This document shows, piece after piece, positions 1 to 11,118 of a stretch of 64,000 bases of DNA. Under the pieces are notes generated by a model. The model was not told where the DNA came from. It saw only the letters and a program-made list of their open reading frames with translations, and searched no databases. Made by a program: the position numbers and the translations under genes. Positions within the stretch are counted from its first letter, which is position 1, and the number at the start of each line of letters is the position of its first letter. Origin of the DNA: Symsagittifera roscoffensis (taxonomy: Eukaryota > Xenacoelomorpha > Acoela > Convolutidae); NCBI RefSeq assembly GCF_963678635.1, contig NC_087062.1, forward strand, positions 1,672,001-1,736,000, in the 5' to 3' direction.

Positions 1-912
1 TAGGATCTTTATCTCGACTGCTTTCTCTACAGGTAACTCAGGATGTCCTGGAATTGGATGTCCAGACTTGTCCAACCATCTCGTTAAGGGAAGCGCTTCA
101 TAAGTTTCTTTGTCCAGAAACGAGAATTCTTCCTTTATTTCTGCCTGATTGGTTTGCTTCTGTTCCAATCTGTCATAGAACTCAGTTTTCTTGCTGAGGC
201 TGTCAGCATTCTGGTGTTTATCACGCATCCTGTGCTCGATTATCATGTGGTAGCCATCCAATCTTACAATCCATCTACCAATATAACTCTGATCCATCGA
301 GTAGGTCTTCAACCATGATAACGCTCTGCTGTCTACGCGTAATTTAAAGGGAGCGCTCCCCAAGTATGCGCGGTATTTTTCCACAAATGTGACTACTGCA
401 AACGTTTCTGCTTTTGGTGCACCATATTTCATCTCAATGTCACTCAAGACCTTTCTGCCATATGCAATGGGACGAAGAACCGTTCCTCCATTCCATTCTT
501 GCTCCTGATGCAATATTCCTGATATGGCTACTACCGATGCGTCTGTGTCAAGAACATACATGCCCTTTTCTGTAGGCATGCCTAGCACTGGCGCTTCGCA
601 CAGTTCCCGCTTTATGTTCTCGAAGGCAACTTGTGCTTCATCTTTCCATTCGAACTGTTTCCCTTTGTTGCGCATCAGCTTCTGCATCGGATACACCTTG
701 TCTGCATATCTTTTTATGAACTCACGGTAGTAGTTGGCAAACCCTAGGAAGCTCAAGAGCTGTGTGTCCGTTCTGGGAGCCTTCGATATCAGCACTGCTT
801 CTTTTGCTTCTGGGTCCAGCCTCACCCCATGCCTGTCCACCATTCTTCCCAGATACTTGATTGAATCCCTAAGGATTTCACACTTCGATGGTATGCACTT
901 CAAGCCTGCTCT
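1..912 (-). pseudogene. Element A: RT (3' part)-RNase H-linker fragment, runs off the left edge
   Basis: This is the C-terminal half of a Ty3/gypsy-type reverse transcriptase with its RNase H domain. It is open to the window edge; the first ATG in this frame is at 843. The YVDD catalytic motif lies at about 920-940 in another frame. RNase H signatures are visible (LDTDAS, KAETFAVV, RVDSRALSWL). After RNase H the frame runs without a stop through EHRMRDKHQNADSLSKKTEF into the linker that leads to integrase, so here RT-RNase H and linker form one polyprotein. Compared with element B (27.7-28.9 kb), two segments are missing: the N-terminal RT region between about 970 and 990, and about two dozen codons just after YVDD, which also shifts the frame. 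The RT is therefore dead. Confidence 0.85.
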
Positions 913-1127
913 TTGCTATGACTACGTCATCCACGTAACACATCACAAGGTTCCCATACTTCTTCATCACCCTTCTTCAACGGCGCCTTCCTCAAGTTTG
1001 ATTTCGTGTTCTTGAAAATACATCTGCGTTCCAATTTAAAACCTCTCGTAGTAGCTCGAAATCTCCCTCGCCTATTTTCTCTTTTAAGTGTTCTATCTCT
1101 GGCAAGACCGATTTGTCAGACTCTTGT

Positions 1128-3032
1128 TCATATGTATGACGAGGGGCGTTCTGGAAAATTCGAGCAGCTCAATAAGCCGTCGTCCGTGTCGGACTTCATT
1201 GAAAAAAGTTTATGAATAGATTTTAATTCATTAATTCTTTCTAAAATTTTCTCTTTATTGGCATGATAAGGACAGTCTTTCACACTAAATTTTGTCAAGT
1301 TTTGTGTCTCTTCATAGTCGGTCCTCATCGGCAAAGCGTAACCAAGCTTCTTTCCACGCTGGATTGAAACCTTGGTGTCCAGTGTGTTCAATAACACACT
1401 GACACACAGTCCGTTTCGCGTTACCGAGAAGCTCCGGCCTAAAATCACTGAGCTTTGACTATTTGGATTTGGTACCAAACAAACCTGTTTACTATCACTT
1501 AACGAATTTAAATTTCTCATTCTAAAAATTGCTACCACAGCCTGCCCTGACTGAAGTTTTACTTTTCTGTCTAAAAAAATTGGTACCTTGTTTTCGTCTG
1601 TTATTATCCTATTAATTGGTTTCTTAACATACTTCTGATCCGGGTTCCTAATCTTTATTAGACCGTTGTTCAAGTCGATCATCACGTCAAAATTCCTGAC
1701 GAAATCTCTTTCCAAGATGAATTGGTCGGCGTCGTCCAAATTCTCTACCACCAGGAAGCTCATCCAAAGATCCCGCCCTTCCATGTGGAGAACCGTTATT
1801 GGTGTTGTTCCGGCTACGTTAATCGCTCCTCGATTGGCGGCGGCCAGTCGGAGATTTGTTGGAATTAGATCTTCCCTCGTGAATCCCATTCTTTCCCAAG
1901 TTTTTGTCGACATCACACTCACTACCGCTCGTGTGTCCAGAAGCCCTGTGACTCCGATTTTCTTTCCGTTGGTGTCGAGCAGATATGCAGTCACATCTGC
2001 TTCGTACCCAATGTGTTCTGCGTCTTGTTCCATCATGGCGTTATGGCCTATCCTGCGGACTTTGAGTTCCTCCTCAACCAAATAGATCTGCCCTATTTTG
2101 TCACTATCTGTGGTCACATAAGTCCTAGTGTAGATACTGATTCCATCCACGTTCAGCATCACTTGATACGGCCCATAGACTTCCACGTAGCGTCCATGAA
2201 GCTTCTTTATGCGAGGGCCACCCGTTGTTAGTAGTGCTCGCACAGCTCTTGACTCAATGCGTGGCTCCACCTGCCTCAGATAATCTGCATGTGTGTCCAA
2301 ATGCATCAAAGTGAACTGTGATGGTTCACTCAGATTTCTGATTACCTGGTGTCCTGCTACCGAGATTATTGATTGTATTAGGCTTCCTTGTGGCACCATG
2401 CCAAACCTCTGACCAGAGATCACATTAAGTTTCATGCTCAAACTACTTGATGCCTTTGTCTCTTCGACTTCTGTCGCCTCGAAGGTATTCAGTTTCTCCT
2501 GTAGTTTCTCATTTTTCAGTTCGAGTTTCACTTTTTGTTCGATCTCTTTTGTCACCAGTTCCTGCTGCACTCTGTTTAGAGCATCCCTTGCGGCTGCCCT
2601 GTAATCAATCTTGAAGTCATCGGCCGAATGCACTGGTTCCGGCTCGCATGTCTCTTCAGTTACCGCTTGCATTTTCTTCGTCGCCAGCTCTTGCGGTTTG
2701 TCTTTTCTGCGCGCCTCCGCTTCACTCAAAAGGCGAGCCTTCCTGGCTTCCAATCCTGATAAAGCTTCCTCATGCCTTGGATGCTTGATGTCTGCTACAG
2801 CATCCCAGAATGTCGGACAATCCGATTTCAAATTACGTTCCAAGTTGCAAAAGAAAAACCTCGGGCCGAATTTTGCAATTACTCCTCTCATGAAATCTTC
2901 ATGATCGACTTCTGACGCATCTTCGTCCTCGAGGCTAAAGCCTATTGCTTTCATGGCCTGTTTGGAAGTTGGGCATGCTGACACATGATGGTCCGTCGAA
3001 CTGCAATTTGCACAAGAGCGCCTCTTGTCCAT
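1128..3032 (-). pseudogene. Element A: nucleocapsid-protease region of pol, 634 aa
   Basis: This is the counterpart of the element B protease ORF at 28,972-31,038, similar along its whole length. An N-terminal CCHC knuckle is intact (RSCANC...DHHVSAC). The second knuckle is degenerate: FFFCNLERNLKSDC lacks the first Cys and the His seen in B. A coiled-coil-like charged stretch follows, then the retropepsin domain. Its active-site triplet reads DTR (LLDTRAVVSVM) instead of DTG, which should abolish aspartic protease activity. The second signature, ILERDFVRNFDV, also has Glu where B has Gly (ILGRDFIRNFDV). The start is arbitrary because the protein would normally be reached from gag by frameshift or readthrough. 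Family membership is clear; loss of function is inferred from the active-site change. Confidence 0.85.
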
Positions 3033-3616
3033 ATCGTCCCTCGGCTTATACCAGTTGTTCCCTTGGTTTGCTGGTCCGTTGTTAAAATTGCCATAATTGT
3101 TCTTATAATATCCAATCTCGAAGGAGGTTTCAACAAAAGATATTCTTTTTTCTTGAGCCTCAACTCCTCTGGTGTTGGCGCATTGGTTGATAGTGGTGTG
3201 TAATGCGTTGCTAGCATTGTTCGGAGTTCATCATTCTTCACACCATCGATGAATTTCGAGGCTAATGCCAGGTTCATTTTTCTGTTTGACTCATCCGGTT
3301 GGCTGCGTCTTCTCAGCATTTCCAAGTCGTCTAGGAACTTGTCTATCGTTTCATCTTCTCGTTGCCTCCGTTTCTCAAAGCGCATCATTGCTTGGTGCCC
3401 CTGCACCCCTGATCCAAAAGGATTTAACAAGATTTCGAAAATTTTCTCAGCTGTGTCTCGCTGATATTGCTTCTTGGCCATGACACAGTTCAGGGCTGTC
3501 CCCTCCAAATTACTGGTGAGCGCACTGCACTCTTGTCTTTCCGACAAATCCTCTTCCTCGAAATGCAATTTCATTACCTCTAGCAATACAGCCATCAGAT
3601 TCGTCTTTTGTAGCAT
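2951..3616 (-). pseudogene. Element A: gag capsid region (3' part)
   Basis: This is the capsid portion of a Ty3-type gag. It carries the features typical of retrotransposon gag domains: LEGTALNCVMAKK, then a region with FGSGVQGHQAMMRFEKRRQR and a charged DDLEMLRRRS helix. It aligns with the C-terminal half of the gag of element B. The segment just upstream (about 3,617-3,656) has stops in this frame and a local shift, so gag is broken in two. Its 3' end overlaps the protease ORF in the -1 frame by about 80 nt, the usual gag/pol geometry, but no canonical slippery heptamer is obvious. Confidence 0.8.
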
Positions 3617-3655
3617 CTTGGTTTCTTAAAGACTCTTCTGGACTTCTCACTGCGT

Positions 3656-4939
3656 TCATTGGTTCTGGATAACCTCGTCAGGAATGTATCCAAAGATGTT
3701 CAGGGGTTCAAAGGCTGCGGCCATTGCCGTAGCATCTCTCGAGTGCACCGCCTGAGTATCATCGCACCTTGTCAAGGGCTCTGTATTCGGTGCATCCCTG
3801 CAATCCGAATCGCCGTGAGTGTGCCCCCCTTGGCCCACATGACTCCTCCCTGGGCTCGCATGTCTCCTGTTACCGGAATCACCTCTCCCAGTCGCATGTG
3901 TGCATTGTGTCGGTCGTTCGTTTGAGGTCTGTCTGTTCTCAGTTGAACTTGCTCTACTGTTTGGGCCCCATGTTCTATTATCCTTTGTGGCATAGCCTGA
4001 TGAACTGCCACTACCTCTAGTGGATCCATATGTCCTCCTCCTTTGATGGTCATTGAATTTCACCTTCGGCTCCCTGCTGGGACCTACCGAGTTCGGTTCC
4101 CCTTCTTTTGGTCCCCTTTTGCTGCCTAGTAGCCCGTCCAACCTATCCATGATAGCCTGAGTTCGCCTGTCCATCATTGCATCTATCTTTGTGTCAAGAG
4201 TCCCAAGAGACTGCTCTTGCTGAACTCTTAATTTCTCCGTGTCATCCCGTAAGCGTAACTCTCTCTGCTCCGCTTCTCTTGTCATTCGCGACAAATTCTT
4301 TGCTATGTGCTCGTCCGTTCTTTCCTTCAAGCGTTTTTCACTCCTACCAACTTCTTGTCTATTGCGGTTTATTTCATCCCGCAGACTTTCTCTTTCAACG
4401 TGGACTGCTCTTTCTAGTTCACTCATTCTTATGGTCATCTGTTCGTTTTGTTCTCCTATACTGCCCACTATGTTGATCAAGGCTTCTTCTAATGATGCCC
4501 CGTTTTCCACTAGTGGCGTCACTAGTGGCGGTGTCACCCTGTCAATCCCAGGTAGCTTCGTGCTGGTCGAGATTCGAGCTTTGATTTTCTGCCTCGACGT
4601 CTTTTCATTATCCACCTCAGGATCCGCCGATGCGTTGCCTAGCCCTTTGTTTCTATTCTCCCCAGTTCGCGTCTCTGAATTTGTCATACTCGCAAAGCCT
4701 CTTGACTGGCCTGATCTTGGTGCGTCTTTTCTTATCGTTCTCACCACACCAAATTTATCCATGGTTCCAGTCTCTCTGTCGAAGTACGCCTCATTCTCCT
4801 GGGTCGAACTATTGAGGCTGACTTGAGATCCAAAGTCCACTTGCTCCTCATCGTACTCTTCTTCCTCCTGGGATTCACCTTCATTTCCTGTGCCCACTCC
4901 AATGGTGAATGGAAAGATGTTTCCCAAAGTGTTCTTCAT
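3656..4939 (-). pseudogene. Element A: gag matrix/coiled-coil region
   Basis: A 427-residue ORF with an acidic N-terminus, a long coiled coil of the pattern ERAVHVERESLRDEINRNRQ around residues 165-260, and a low-complexity Ser/Arg/Gly-rich tail. It matches the coiled-coil part of the element B gag in position and style, though the sequence is diverged. It is in the same frame as the ORF upstream (4,940-5,407) and as the capsid fragment downstream (2,951-3,616). It is separated from each by stop codons: TGA at 4,940-4,942, and TGA, TGA and TAA between 3,617 and 3,658. It is best read as one ancestral gag broken by nonsense mutations and small indels. Confidence 0.7.
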
Positions 4940-5407
4940 TCATTCTGAGAACGATGAGGACGTTGTCTGTTTCTCCGTCACGCCTGCCATCATGGTGTTG
5001 TCTCTGGGAGATCTTCTAGTTGCCACAATTTCAGTAGAGAAGTTGGACAGTTCCGACATCTCCTCGCAGTCCAGTGTCCCGGTGGAAGTGGCAAAATCTT
5101 GGCCTTGTTCTACCGGAGTAGATACACTCGCCAGCCTTCCGTCTCTCCCCTCCGGTCCATGTATTTCCTGGTTCTCATTCATGGCCTGGTCCGGATGGAC
5201 CTCCACTTCTAGCATAGCTTTTCGCTCTTCTGAGGACTTCTGACTCCTGGTTTCAACCATTCTGCCTGAAACCGTCTCCCCTTTGTCGGTCCGGGTTCGT
5301 GTGATCCGTTCCACAAAAGGGTCGGTCATTGCTTTTCTTTGCTTTTCAGGTATGAATATCCTAGAGTTATTACCTCGTTTAGGTATTCTTGACTTGTCTA
5401 GACTCAT
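4940..5407 (-). pseudogene. Element A: gag N-terminal ORF
   Basis: A 155-residue charged ORF with no recognised domain, beginning MSLDKSRIPKRGNNS. It ends in a TGA that directly precedes the ATG of the next in-frame gag segment (TGAATG). Its position and its Ser/Thr/Glu-rich, disordered character match the first ORF of element B (32,532-32,903), where the junction to gag is instead a -1 frame change. It is probably the amino end of a gag polyprotein. The region above 5,407 would be the 5' leader of element A. Confidence 0.6.
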
Positions 5408-6740
5408 TATGACTTTATCACTTCTTATTATCTATACGCTCAGTTCGATTGTTAGTGTCCTTTTGATCTGACTACTGATAATAATAACACAACACAATAA
5501 ATTCCAAATTTTCTATTAAATAGTGACCACGAATCCTTGTATGTTATCACGGCACAGCGTATTCACAACTTATTCACAATAATCGATTATTAGTCGTAAG
5601 ATTTGAAAACTAGCACAGTATGATGATATCAGTCAATTTAAAAGATAGTGTATTCACTACCCAATTAAGCACAAATTGTTGATTTAAAATCAGATATAAC
5701 AAAATAAGAATAATTTTATGAAAAACGTATGTGTATTGTACTTTAAGTCAGTCGCAGTACAATAGTCGAACTTGCTTTATAAAGAAAGAACTTTCCCTGC
5801 TTGGTGTTGCACCAAAAGACGAAACTTGAAGGCAGTAATTTTCTCAAGTGGGCGTCTATTGCACCCACCGAGTCCAGTGTTACCTATCTGCCTTCGGACT
5901 GCCCGAGCTAGACCTACTAAAATCCTCAGGGCAGCCACTTTTCTCAAAAACTTTTCAGATTTCAATCCACTCCAATGAGTCTTTTTTTGAAAGGCAAGTT
6001 ACCCCTCCGGTTTGGGATCCCTCTGCGTTAGCAAATGTAAGACCCCTCCGGATTAGGACCCTCCGGTTTTGTTAAATCAAGACCATTCCGGATTGGGACC
6101 CCTCCGAATAAGGAGAAAAAATTTTGACCCCTCCGGATTGGGAGCCCTCCGGTTTTGTAAAAATAGCTTTTCTGAGACTTCCTTAATTTTCAACCTATAC
6201 CCCTCCGCATACGTTCTCCGATGCTATTATGCTGTTTGTATCAACTAGGAAGGGTATGTGGTCCTTCCCTAGACCCTTCCGGATTGAAGTTAATCCTCTT
6301 ATTTGACAATTCACGCTAACGGTGAAGGGTCTTATCGCTAGCCTAATTTCGGATCTATCAAGGTTTTCTGGTGCCCTTAGCCTGTCCTCTTGTTCTAGTA
6401 CAGCTTAAAATTGCCCTATTTAACAGTTTCTATCTTTTCGTAGGGTGTAAGGGCTTTCAAAAAAAATTTATAAAACGTGAGGGGTCTATACTCCCGAATT
6501 GGTGATTTTGCTAAAAACAATCTCAAAAAATTTTCACGCCCACTTTTTTGAATAATTTTTGTTCCTATTAGTAAGCTCAGCTAATTTCTGATCTAATGGT
6601 ACCAAGATCAACTGGATCTGTCCAGTAATTCCAAAGTTATTGACCAAAACGTCTTTTTTCTAAAGTCAAGAAATTTCTCTCTTATAGGTTCCGCCTAATT
6701 TTTTCCGCAATTCTGTTCTTTTCGACCTAAAAATTATTGA
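5408..6740 (-). other. Non-coding leader/LTR-like DNA between elements A and B
   Basis: No coding potential is visible. The first 400 nt are AT-rich. From about 5,990 the DNA carries repeated copies of a short motif, CCCCTCCGGATTGGGA and variants, roughly every 30-80 bp, for example near 6,001, 6,041, 6,078, 6,126 and 6,278. The element orientation suggests the 5' leader/LTR of element A merged with the distal LTR-like DNA of element B, but clean LTR ends (TG...CA), a primer-binding site and a target duplication were not found. Confidence 0.45.
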
Positions 6741-8160
6741 TCCGAGCTCAAAAGGCCTATACTCTTCTAGTTCAATGCAAAAAAAAACACGCTCTAAAAC
6801 GCTATAATTGAAAAAATTTACGAAAAACTATGCTATTTGGACCCCTCCGGATTGATGAATCAACTGAATCAAACACGTTAAGTTCGATTTCTCTGTACTC
6901 CGGAAGGTTTTCGGTAAACGGGTCTTAAAACCTGTAGATTCACTAATGGACGTTGTCCGATTAACTATTTTTACTATCCTAACTCACAAATTTCAAAAAA
7001 AAAATTTCTGATTTTATAGTGTTCCGTTTTCTCAAAAATCGCGAAAATTCGGTTTTTGCTAACAAAATAACTCCAACCACTTCCGAACTAAACTTAACCG
7101 GTTCTACCTATTATAGTAGTGCAATTACGATGTAACAAACAAATTTAGCGCTTTTTTCTGTTTCAAAAAATATCGATTTGTCAAAAATTGCGATTTGTGG
7201 GGGTTCAAAATATCGCTATTTTGACCCTAAAAACCGGTCTATTTTCTTTGTTTTTTTTTCACTGAAAATTGATATAGGAGTATTAATATGGGCTATAGAA
7301 GTATTTTTGAAGAATACTATACCTATCCAGGTTTGTTCAATATCTGAATTAAGGTGCTTAACTCGGATAATCGCAGTTCGGTGAAGGGTCACTACAGTGC
7401 AGCACTGTCGAGCCCCCCACAGATTACTATCTTAATTTTTGTACCAAAAGGGAAACAAAACTTGTTAACGATACCCAACAGTCGATTGTTGTTGTTGTTG
7501 AGCCCCTTCTTGTTGCTTCTTGTACTGCTTGCCGGATCAGTCTTCTCCCAAGACCCCTCTGGATTGAGCGCAAATCAGCAGACCCTTCCGGATTGAGCGC
7601 AATTTAGCATTAACTTGCTTAAATACTCGAATAACCCTACAGTACATGGCTCACAAACGGGCCACAAAACTGATCGTAACAATCCTGACTGATATAAATG
7701 CTTGTAACAACAATATATCTATCAACAACAAACGGGAGGGTCGGATCACATCTTGTCTGGGGGGATGATTTCTACTGATTTTTTTACTTTTTTTTTTTTA
7801 CTGTTTTTGGTTTTTTCGGTTATTTTTTATGTTTTTTGTTTTTCTTGGGTACTATTCTACTTTTTGTATGGTTTTATTTATATCTTCAAGTGTTTTTGGT
7901 CACAGACCTCTCAGGGAACGAGGGGATGGCCGATCCCCCCACCCTTCCTGGATCGTGAATTTTCGGTCTTAACTAGGTTAAAAAACTATTCACGGTAATC
8001 CGGAAGGCTTCCGCGTTCCGAATTACCCTTCCGCCCCGGCGGTTTTGGCCTATTATGGGCGTTAATGTGATCATCCGCTCGGCGCGGAGTGTTCGTTAAC
8101 GGTTCTGCCGGTCAAGATATTTAAAAAAAATAACACCCAGGAGCGCCATAAAAACATCAA
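6741..8160 (-). repeat. LTR-like/3' non-coding DNA, copy 1
   Basis: Non-coding. It contains runs of A/T, a (TTG)n stretch near 7,488, further copies of the CCCTCCGGATTG motif (about 6,840, 7,551 and 7,581), and at about 7,980-8,150 a segment with weak similarity to 35,200-35,365, including the shared AACACCCAGGAGCGCCATAA. The short ORFs here are low-complexity and do not look coding. The same sequence recurs at 12,444-13,864. Confidence 0.5.
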
Positions 8161-8720
8161 TGTAACATTCGCCCGGAAGTACGTATCGACGGAAAATAAA
8201 GCTAGGTCCTAAGACGACTGGCCAACGTCTAAACAGAGCTCTACATGCTTTTCACCGTCTCTACCAAGTCAGTTCTTTTGATGGTCTTTTCAACATCGGG
8301 TCGACAAAAACGTTACTGTTCTCCGGCTTCGACCAGAACGCTCAAACTAATTTAATTACATGCAAAAATAGTGAGCTCATGGCTGGGTTTCAGTATCCCC
8401 AGACCACGAGGTCACTCCTAAAATCAGGGCTACTACTATTTTATTGAATTATTATTGTTTTCATTCAGTAGATAAAAATCATCATCATCATCGAAGATGG
8501 ATCAACCCTTTCCCCCTACTCCTAGCTTCTCATCCTCGTAAAATGAATTCAGATGTTAATTAAATTCAATTCAAGACATATTCGGGAAGCTAAAAGTTTG
8601 TATAAAATGATATGAGTTCCAGTTCCGAGACCCCTCCGGATTCTTGAATCCGGGGAAATAAGAGCCTTATTTTCCTTCCGGAAGGCTGTCTTCTACCCTT
8701 CATCGTTGCTTGCAACGGCC

Positions 8721-8752
8721 TTGCAACTATTGTAGCGGCACAATAGTTGCAA
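8721..8752. other. Perfect 13-bp inverted repeat (hairpin)
   Basis: TTGCAACTATTGT at 8,721-8,733 is followed by the 6-nt loop AGCGGC and the exact complement ACAATAGTTGCAA at 8,740-8,752. It lies inside the 1.6-kb inverted-repeat element and is repeated identically in the second copy (14,425-14,456). Confidence 0.9.
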
Positions 8753-8988
8753 CTCGGAGCGGTTTCTGCTACTTCTGCTTTTCTCCAATTCTGATTCTCA
8801 ATTTTCTAGTTGTTGTCGTGTTCGCAACTATCGTTGTTGTGTTTTTATTCAGGTTTTTCTCCAAAATGGCTGTTTTTGACGTTTCTCAGAATTATTACGT
8901 CATCATTTCGAATTTTTAAAATTTAGGAATTTCCGAATCCTTCAGCCTTCACGATTTGCCTAATCGTCTGAATAACGCTCTTAATCCT

Positions 8989-9213
8989 TCAAAACCGCCA
9001 ATTCGGAAGGTTCGCTGCTAAAAACTCGAAACTGCATTTTCGTCCATTCTGGTCGAATGTCACAAGGACCCAAACAAGTGGTTTCTCCTGCACATCAGGC
9101 GCGAAGCTCATGACAGCCCTATAGACATCGTCTTCATTAACAATTAAAGTAGCGTTAACCGTTTTGCGGATAAACTCTTCTGTCCAGTGGTGTTTTCGGA
9201 TGCTTACTCTCAA
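8989..9213 (-). pseudogene. Retroelement polymerase-like fragment inside the TIR element
   Basis: A 74-residue ORF overlapping, in another frame, the end of the larger ORF at 9,155-9,745. The stretch VNEDDVYRAVMSFAPDVQ resembles the segment just N-terminal of the RT core in some metazoan LINE-like polymerases (V-x-E-x-DV-x-x-AI-x-SF). Read with the upstream ORF it would be a continuation broken by one frameshift. It is short and decayed, so the assignment is tentative. A copy is at 14,693-14,917. Confidence 0.35.
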
Positions 9214-9745
9214 GTTTCTCCAGAGTAGTTGAATCTAACGGGGCAATCGTGGCATCAGTGGAAGCAAGTCTGACAGCGCCACGAACATCGCCTTCATCAA
9301 ACTTTTCGGAAATTTTACGGCCGGTGTTGTCGGCAGGATCCGACTTCCGTTTCATTGTTTTCTCGGAAATCCGGTTACCAGCGACGAGCAAGCGATCGTT
9401 ATCCGCGTTCTCGAACTCCTGGATTTGCTGATTGAGGATAGTAGCAAGTGACTTACGTTTCCTGGTTCCGCCCCGATCTGGTTGACGAAGGCAACTAGTT
9501 GCTGCTCTAAACAGTCTGAACCAGTTGAACTCGTGTTCGGGGCTATAGTATATAAGTAGTAGCCCTGTTTTTAGGAGTGACCTCGCGGTACTGTGACCCA
9601 GCCATGAGCTCTCTATTTTGCATATAAATAAGTTAATCAGAGCGTTCTGATCGAAGCCGGAAACAGTAACGTTTTTTTTTCTTGTCGACCCGATGTTAGA
9701 AAGACCTCCAAAAGAACTGGCTTTGGCAGAGACGGTGAAAAGCAT
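9155..9745 (-). pseudogene. Retroelement-like ORF remnant inside the TIR element, copy 1
   Basis: A 196-residue ORF. Its N-terminal part is encoded by the inverted-repeat arm itself. The C-terminal part carries EKFDEGDVRGAVRLASTDA followed by a KHP motif, a signature I associate with the region preceding RT in several invertebrate non-LTR polymerases (from memory, not searched). The reading continues in another frame at 8,989-9,213. It is probably a captured, frameshifted polymerase fragment rather than a transposase. The near-identical copy is at 14,859-15,449 and differs by one residue. Confidence 0.4.
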
Positions 9746-9802
9746 GTAGAGCTGTGTTTCGACGCTAGCCAGTCGTTTTAGAACCTAGCTTTGTAACATT
9801 CG

Positions 9803-10710
9803 TCTACTGTAGTCACACATGAGGCTTAAGAAAAATAGGCCCTATAACCATTGGCTCAAGAGTCAGGGACACTATCTCTTGTGTTTTTCTACCTCAAATC
9901 AGTCGGAGCCAATTCGGTTCGCTTGTGACATGAGACTACGACCAGTTACAGCTTAAAGGCTACTACCAAAATATCCCCCCCACTCTAGAAATAATAACGT
10001 CCCCATACTTAGGTCTCTAGATACCCAAAATACACGAACGCCGTTAAAAACCGGGTCGGAACAATCCGTTAAGTTACTTTTTATTAGACAGTGGAACTTT
10101 GATCCATTTCAGATGGATCAACCTAAAACTCGCCTTACCTCAACATAACAATCATAAAACACACTCTAGAATTTTAAATTAAGTACTCACATCGTAGCAC
10201 ACTCAAGAAAGGGAAGTGATTCAGTCGGTAATTAACTCGAGAATTAAATAATGTAACTAAATGAGTTTTAATGTTTCAATGACAAGGACAAGTTTTAACT
10301 CTAGGATGTAGTTTCTCGTGAACCATTGGGACACTCAAGCTGTCCACCTTTCAACCGAAGGTTCACTCTAGTTCAGTTCAAATAATAATCCAATCGAGTG
10401 ATGACAATCCAGTTCTCGGGAATACGCCTGTCTCTGTTTCAGATGGGACAGCTCTACTCTCGTTCTATTCTGACAGAAATTGCGAATAGCAATTTCCCAC
10501 TGTTTTATCTAGCAACTTTCCCGCGATTGTTGTTCGATCGTTCTGAATTCTCTTTTTCGGTTTTCAGTTATCGCGAGAAAATCGTGCATGACAGGCTCCA
10601 TTCGAATTTTTGAAAAACTAAATTTCACCCCAAAATTAAGTGCTCTTGCTTTTCTCAAGGTCAAACTTCCAAATATGACCGACTGGAACATACTCCCCGG
10701 ACTCAAGATC
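9803..10710 (-). repeat. LTR-like segment, copy 1
   Basis: About 900 bp that recurs almost unchanged at 15,507-16,414 (tandem duplication) and at about 35,379-36,221 (far end of element B), where it is about 98% similar apart from a 44-bp deletion near 36,173. Its occurrence at both ends of the element B coding region, in the same orientation, is the main evidence that it belongs to the long terminal repeat or a terminal non-coding region. No coding potential is visible. Confidence 0.65.
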
Positions 10711-11118
10711 GATGGCCTCATCGCGTGCTGTCGTCTGCCAGTGAGTCCCAAAAAACCGAGTGTTGCTCAAGGTACAGTGCCAGTGGTCATTTACAGAAGT
10801 TTGCAGCAGACTTAAGCTTATCTACACCCCAAAATTCACGGCCATGTAAAATTTCCACACTATCGCTAAACAGCAATCAAAATCTGCACACACCTGCACC
10901 CTTGAATTCTCGCTTTTCAAGCCATTTATTTAAAATTTCTTTTGTCCCATTCAATCAGGAAATTGTCATGCAGCATTTTGATTTATATAATAGATATAGC
11001 ATATTAATAACAATATCTGTTTCGTTAAAATATCTTTTTCGTGAACCCAGGTTTCACCCGGATCCACACTCAAGCCCCCTTTCCCTCTCAAGACTCAAGA
11101 TCCATTCGAGCCATCCGC

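Larger units (their letters stand above)
8161..9802. mobile_element. 1.6-kb element with long terminal inverted repeats, copy 1
   Basis: The two ends (about 8,195-8,435 and 9,555-9,790) are imperfect reverse complements over some 230 bp: for example AGCTCTACATGCTTTTCACC near the left end faces GGTGAAAAGCATGTAGAGCT near the right. The whole is bracketed by an 11-bp direct repeat, TGTAACATTCG, at 8,161-8,171 and 9,792-9,802. The homologous LTR-like DNA at 35,368-35,378 has a single TGTAACATTCG and no insert, which looks like the empty site. Long inverted repeats with a 9-11-bp duplication are typical of Mutator-like or foldback elements. The left arm has about 27 nt more than the right, so the right end may be truncated. 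No transposase is visible; the interior holds retroelement-like ORF remnants. Confidence 0.75.

Noticed and set aside
7753-7998. 81-residue hydrophobic ORF, duplicated at 13,457
   Set aside because: It is a translation of a T-rich tract in LTR-like DNA; no start context or conservation beyond the tandem duplication.
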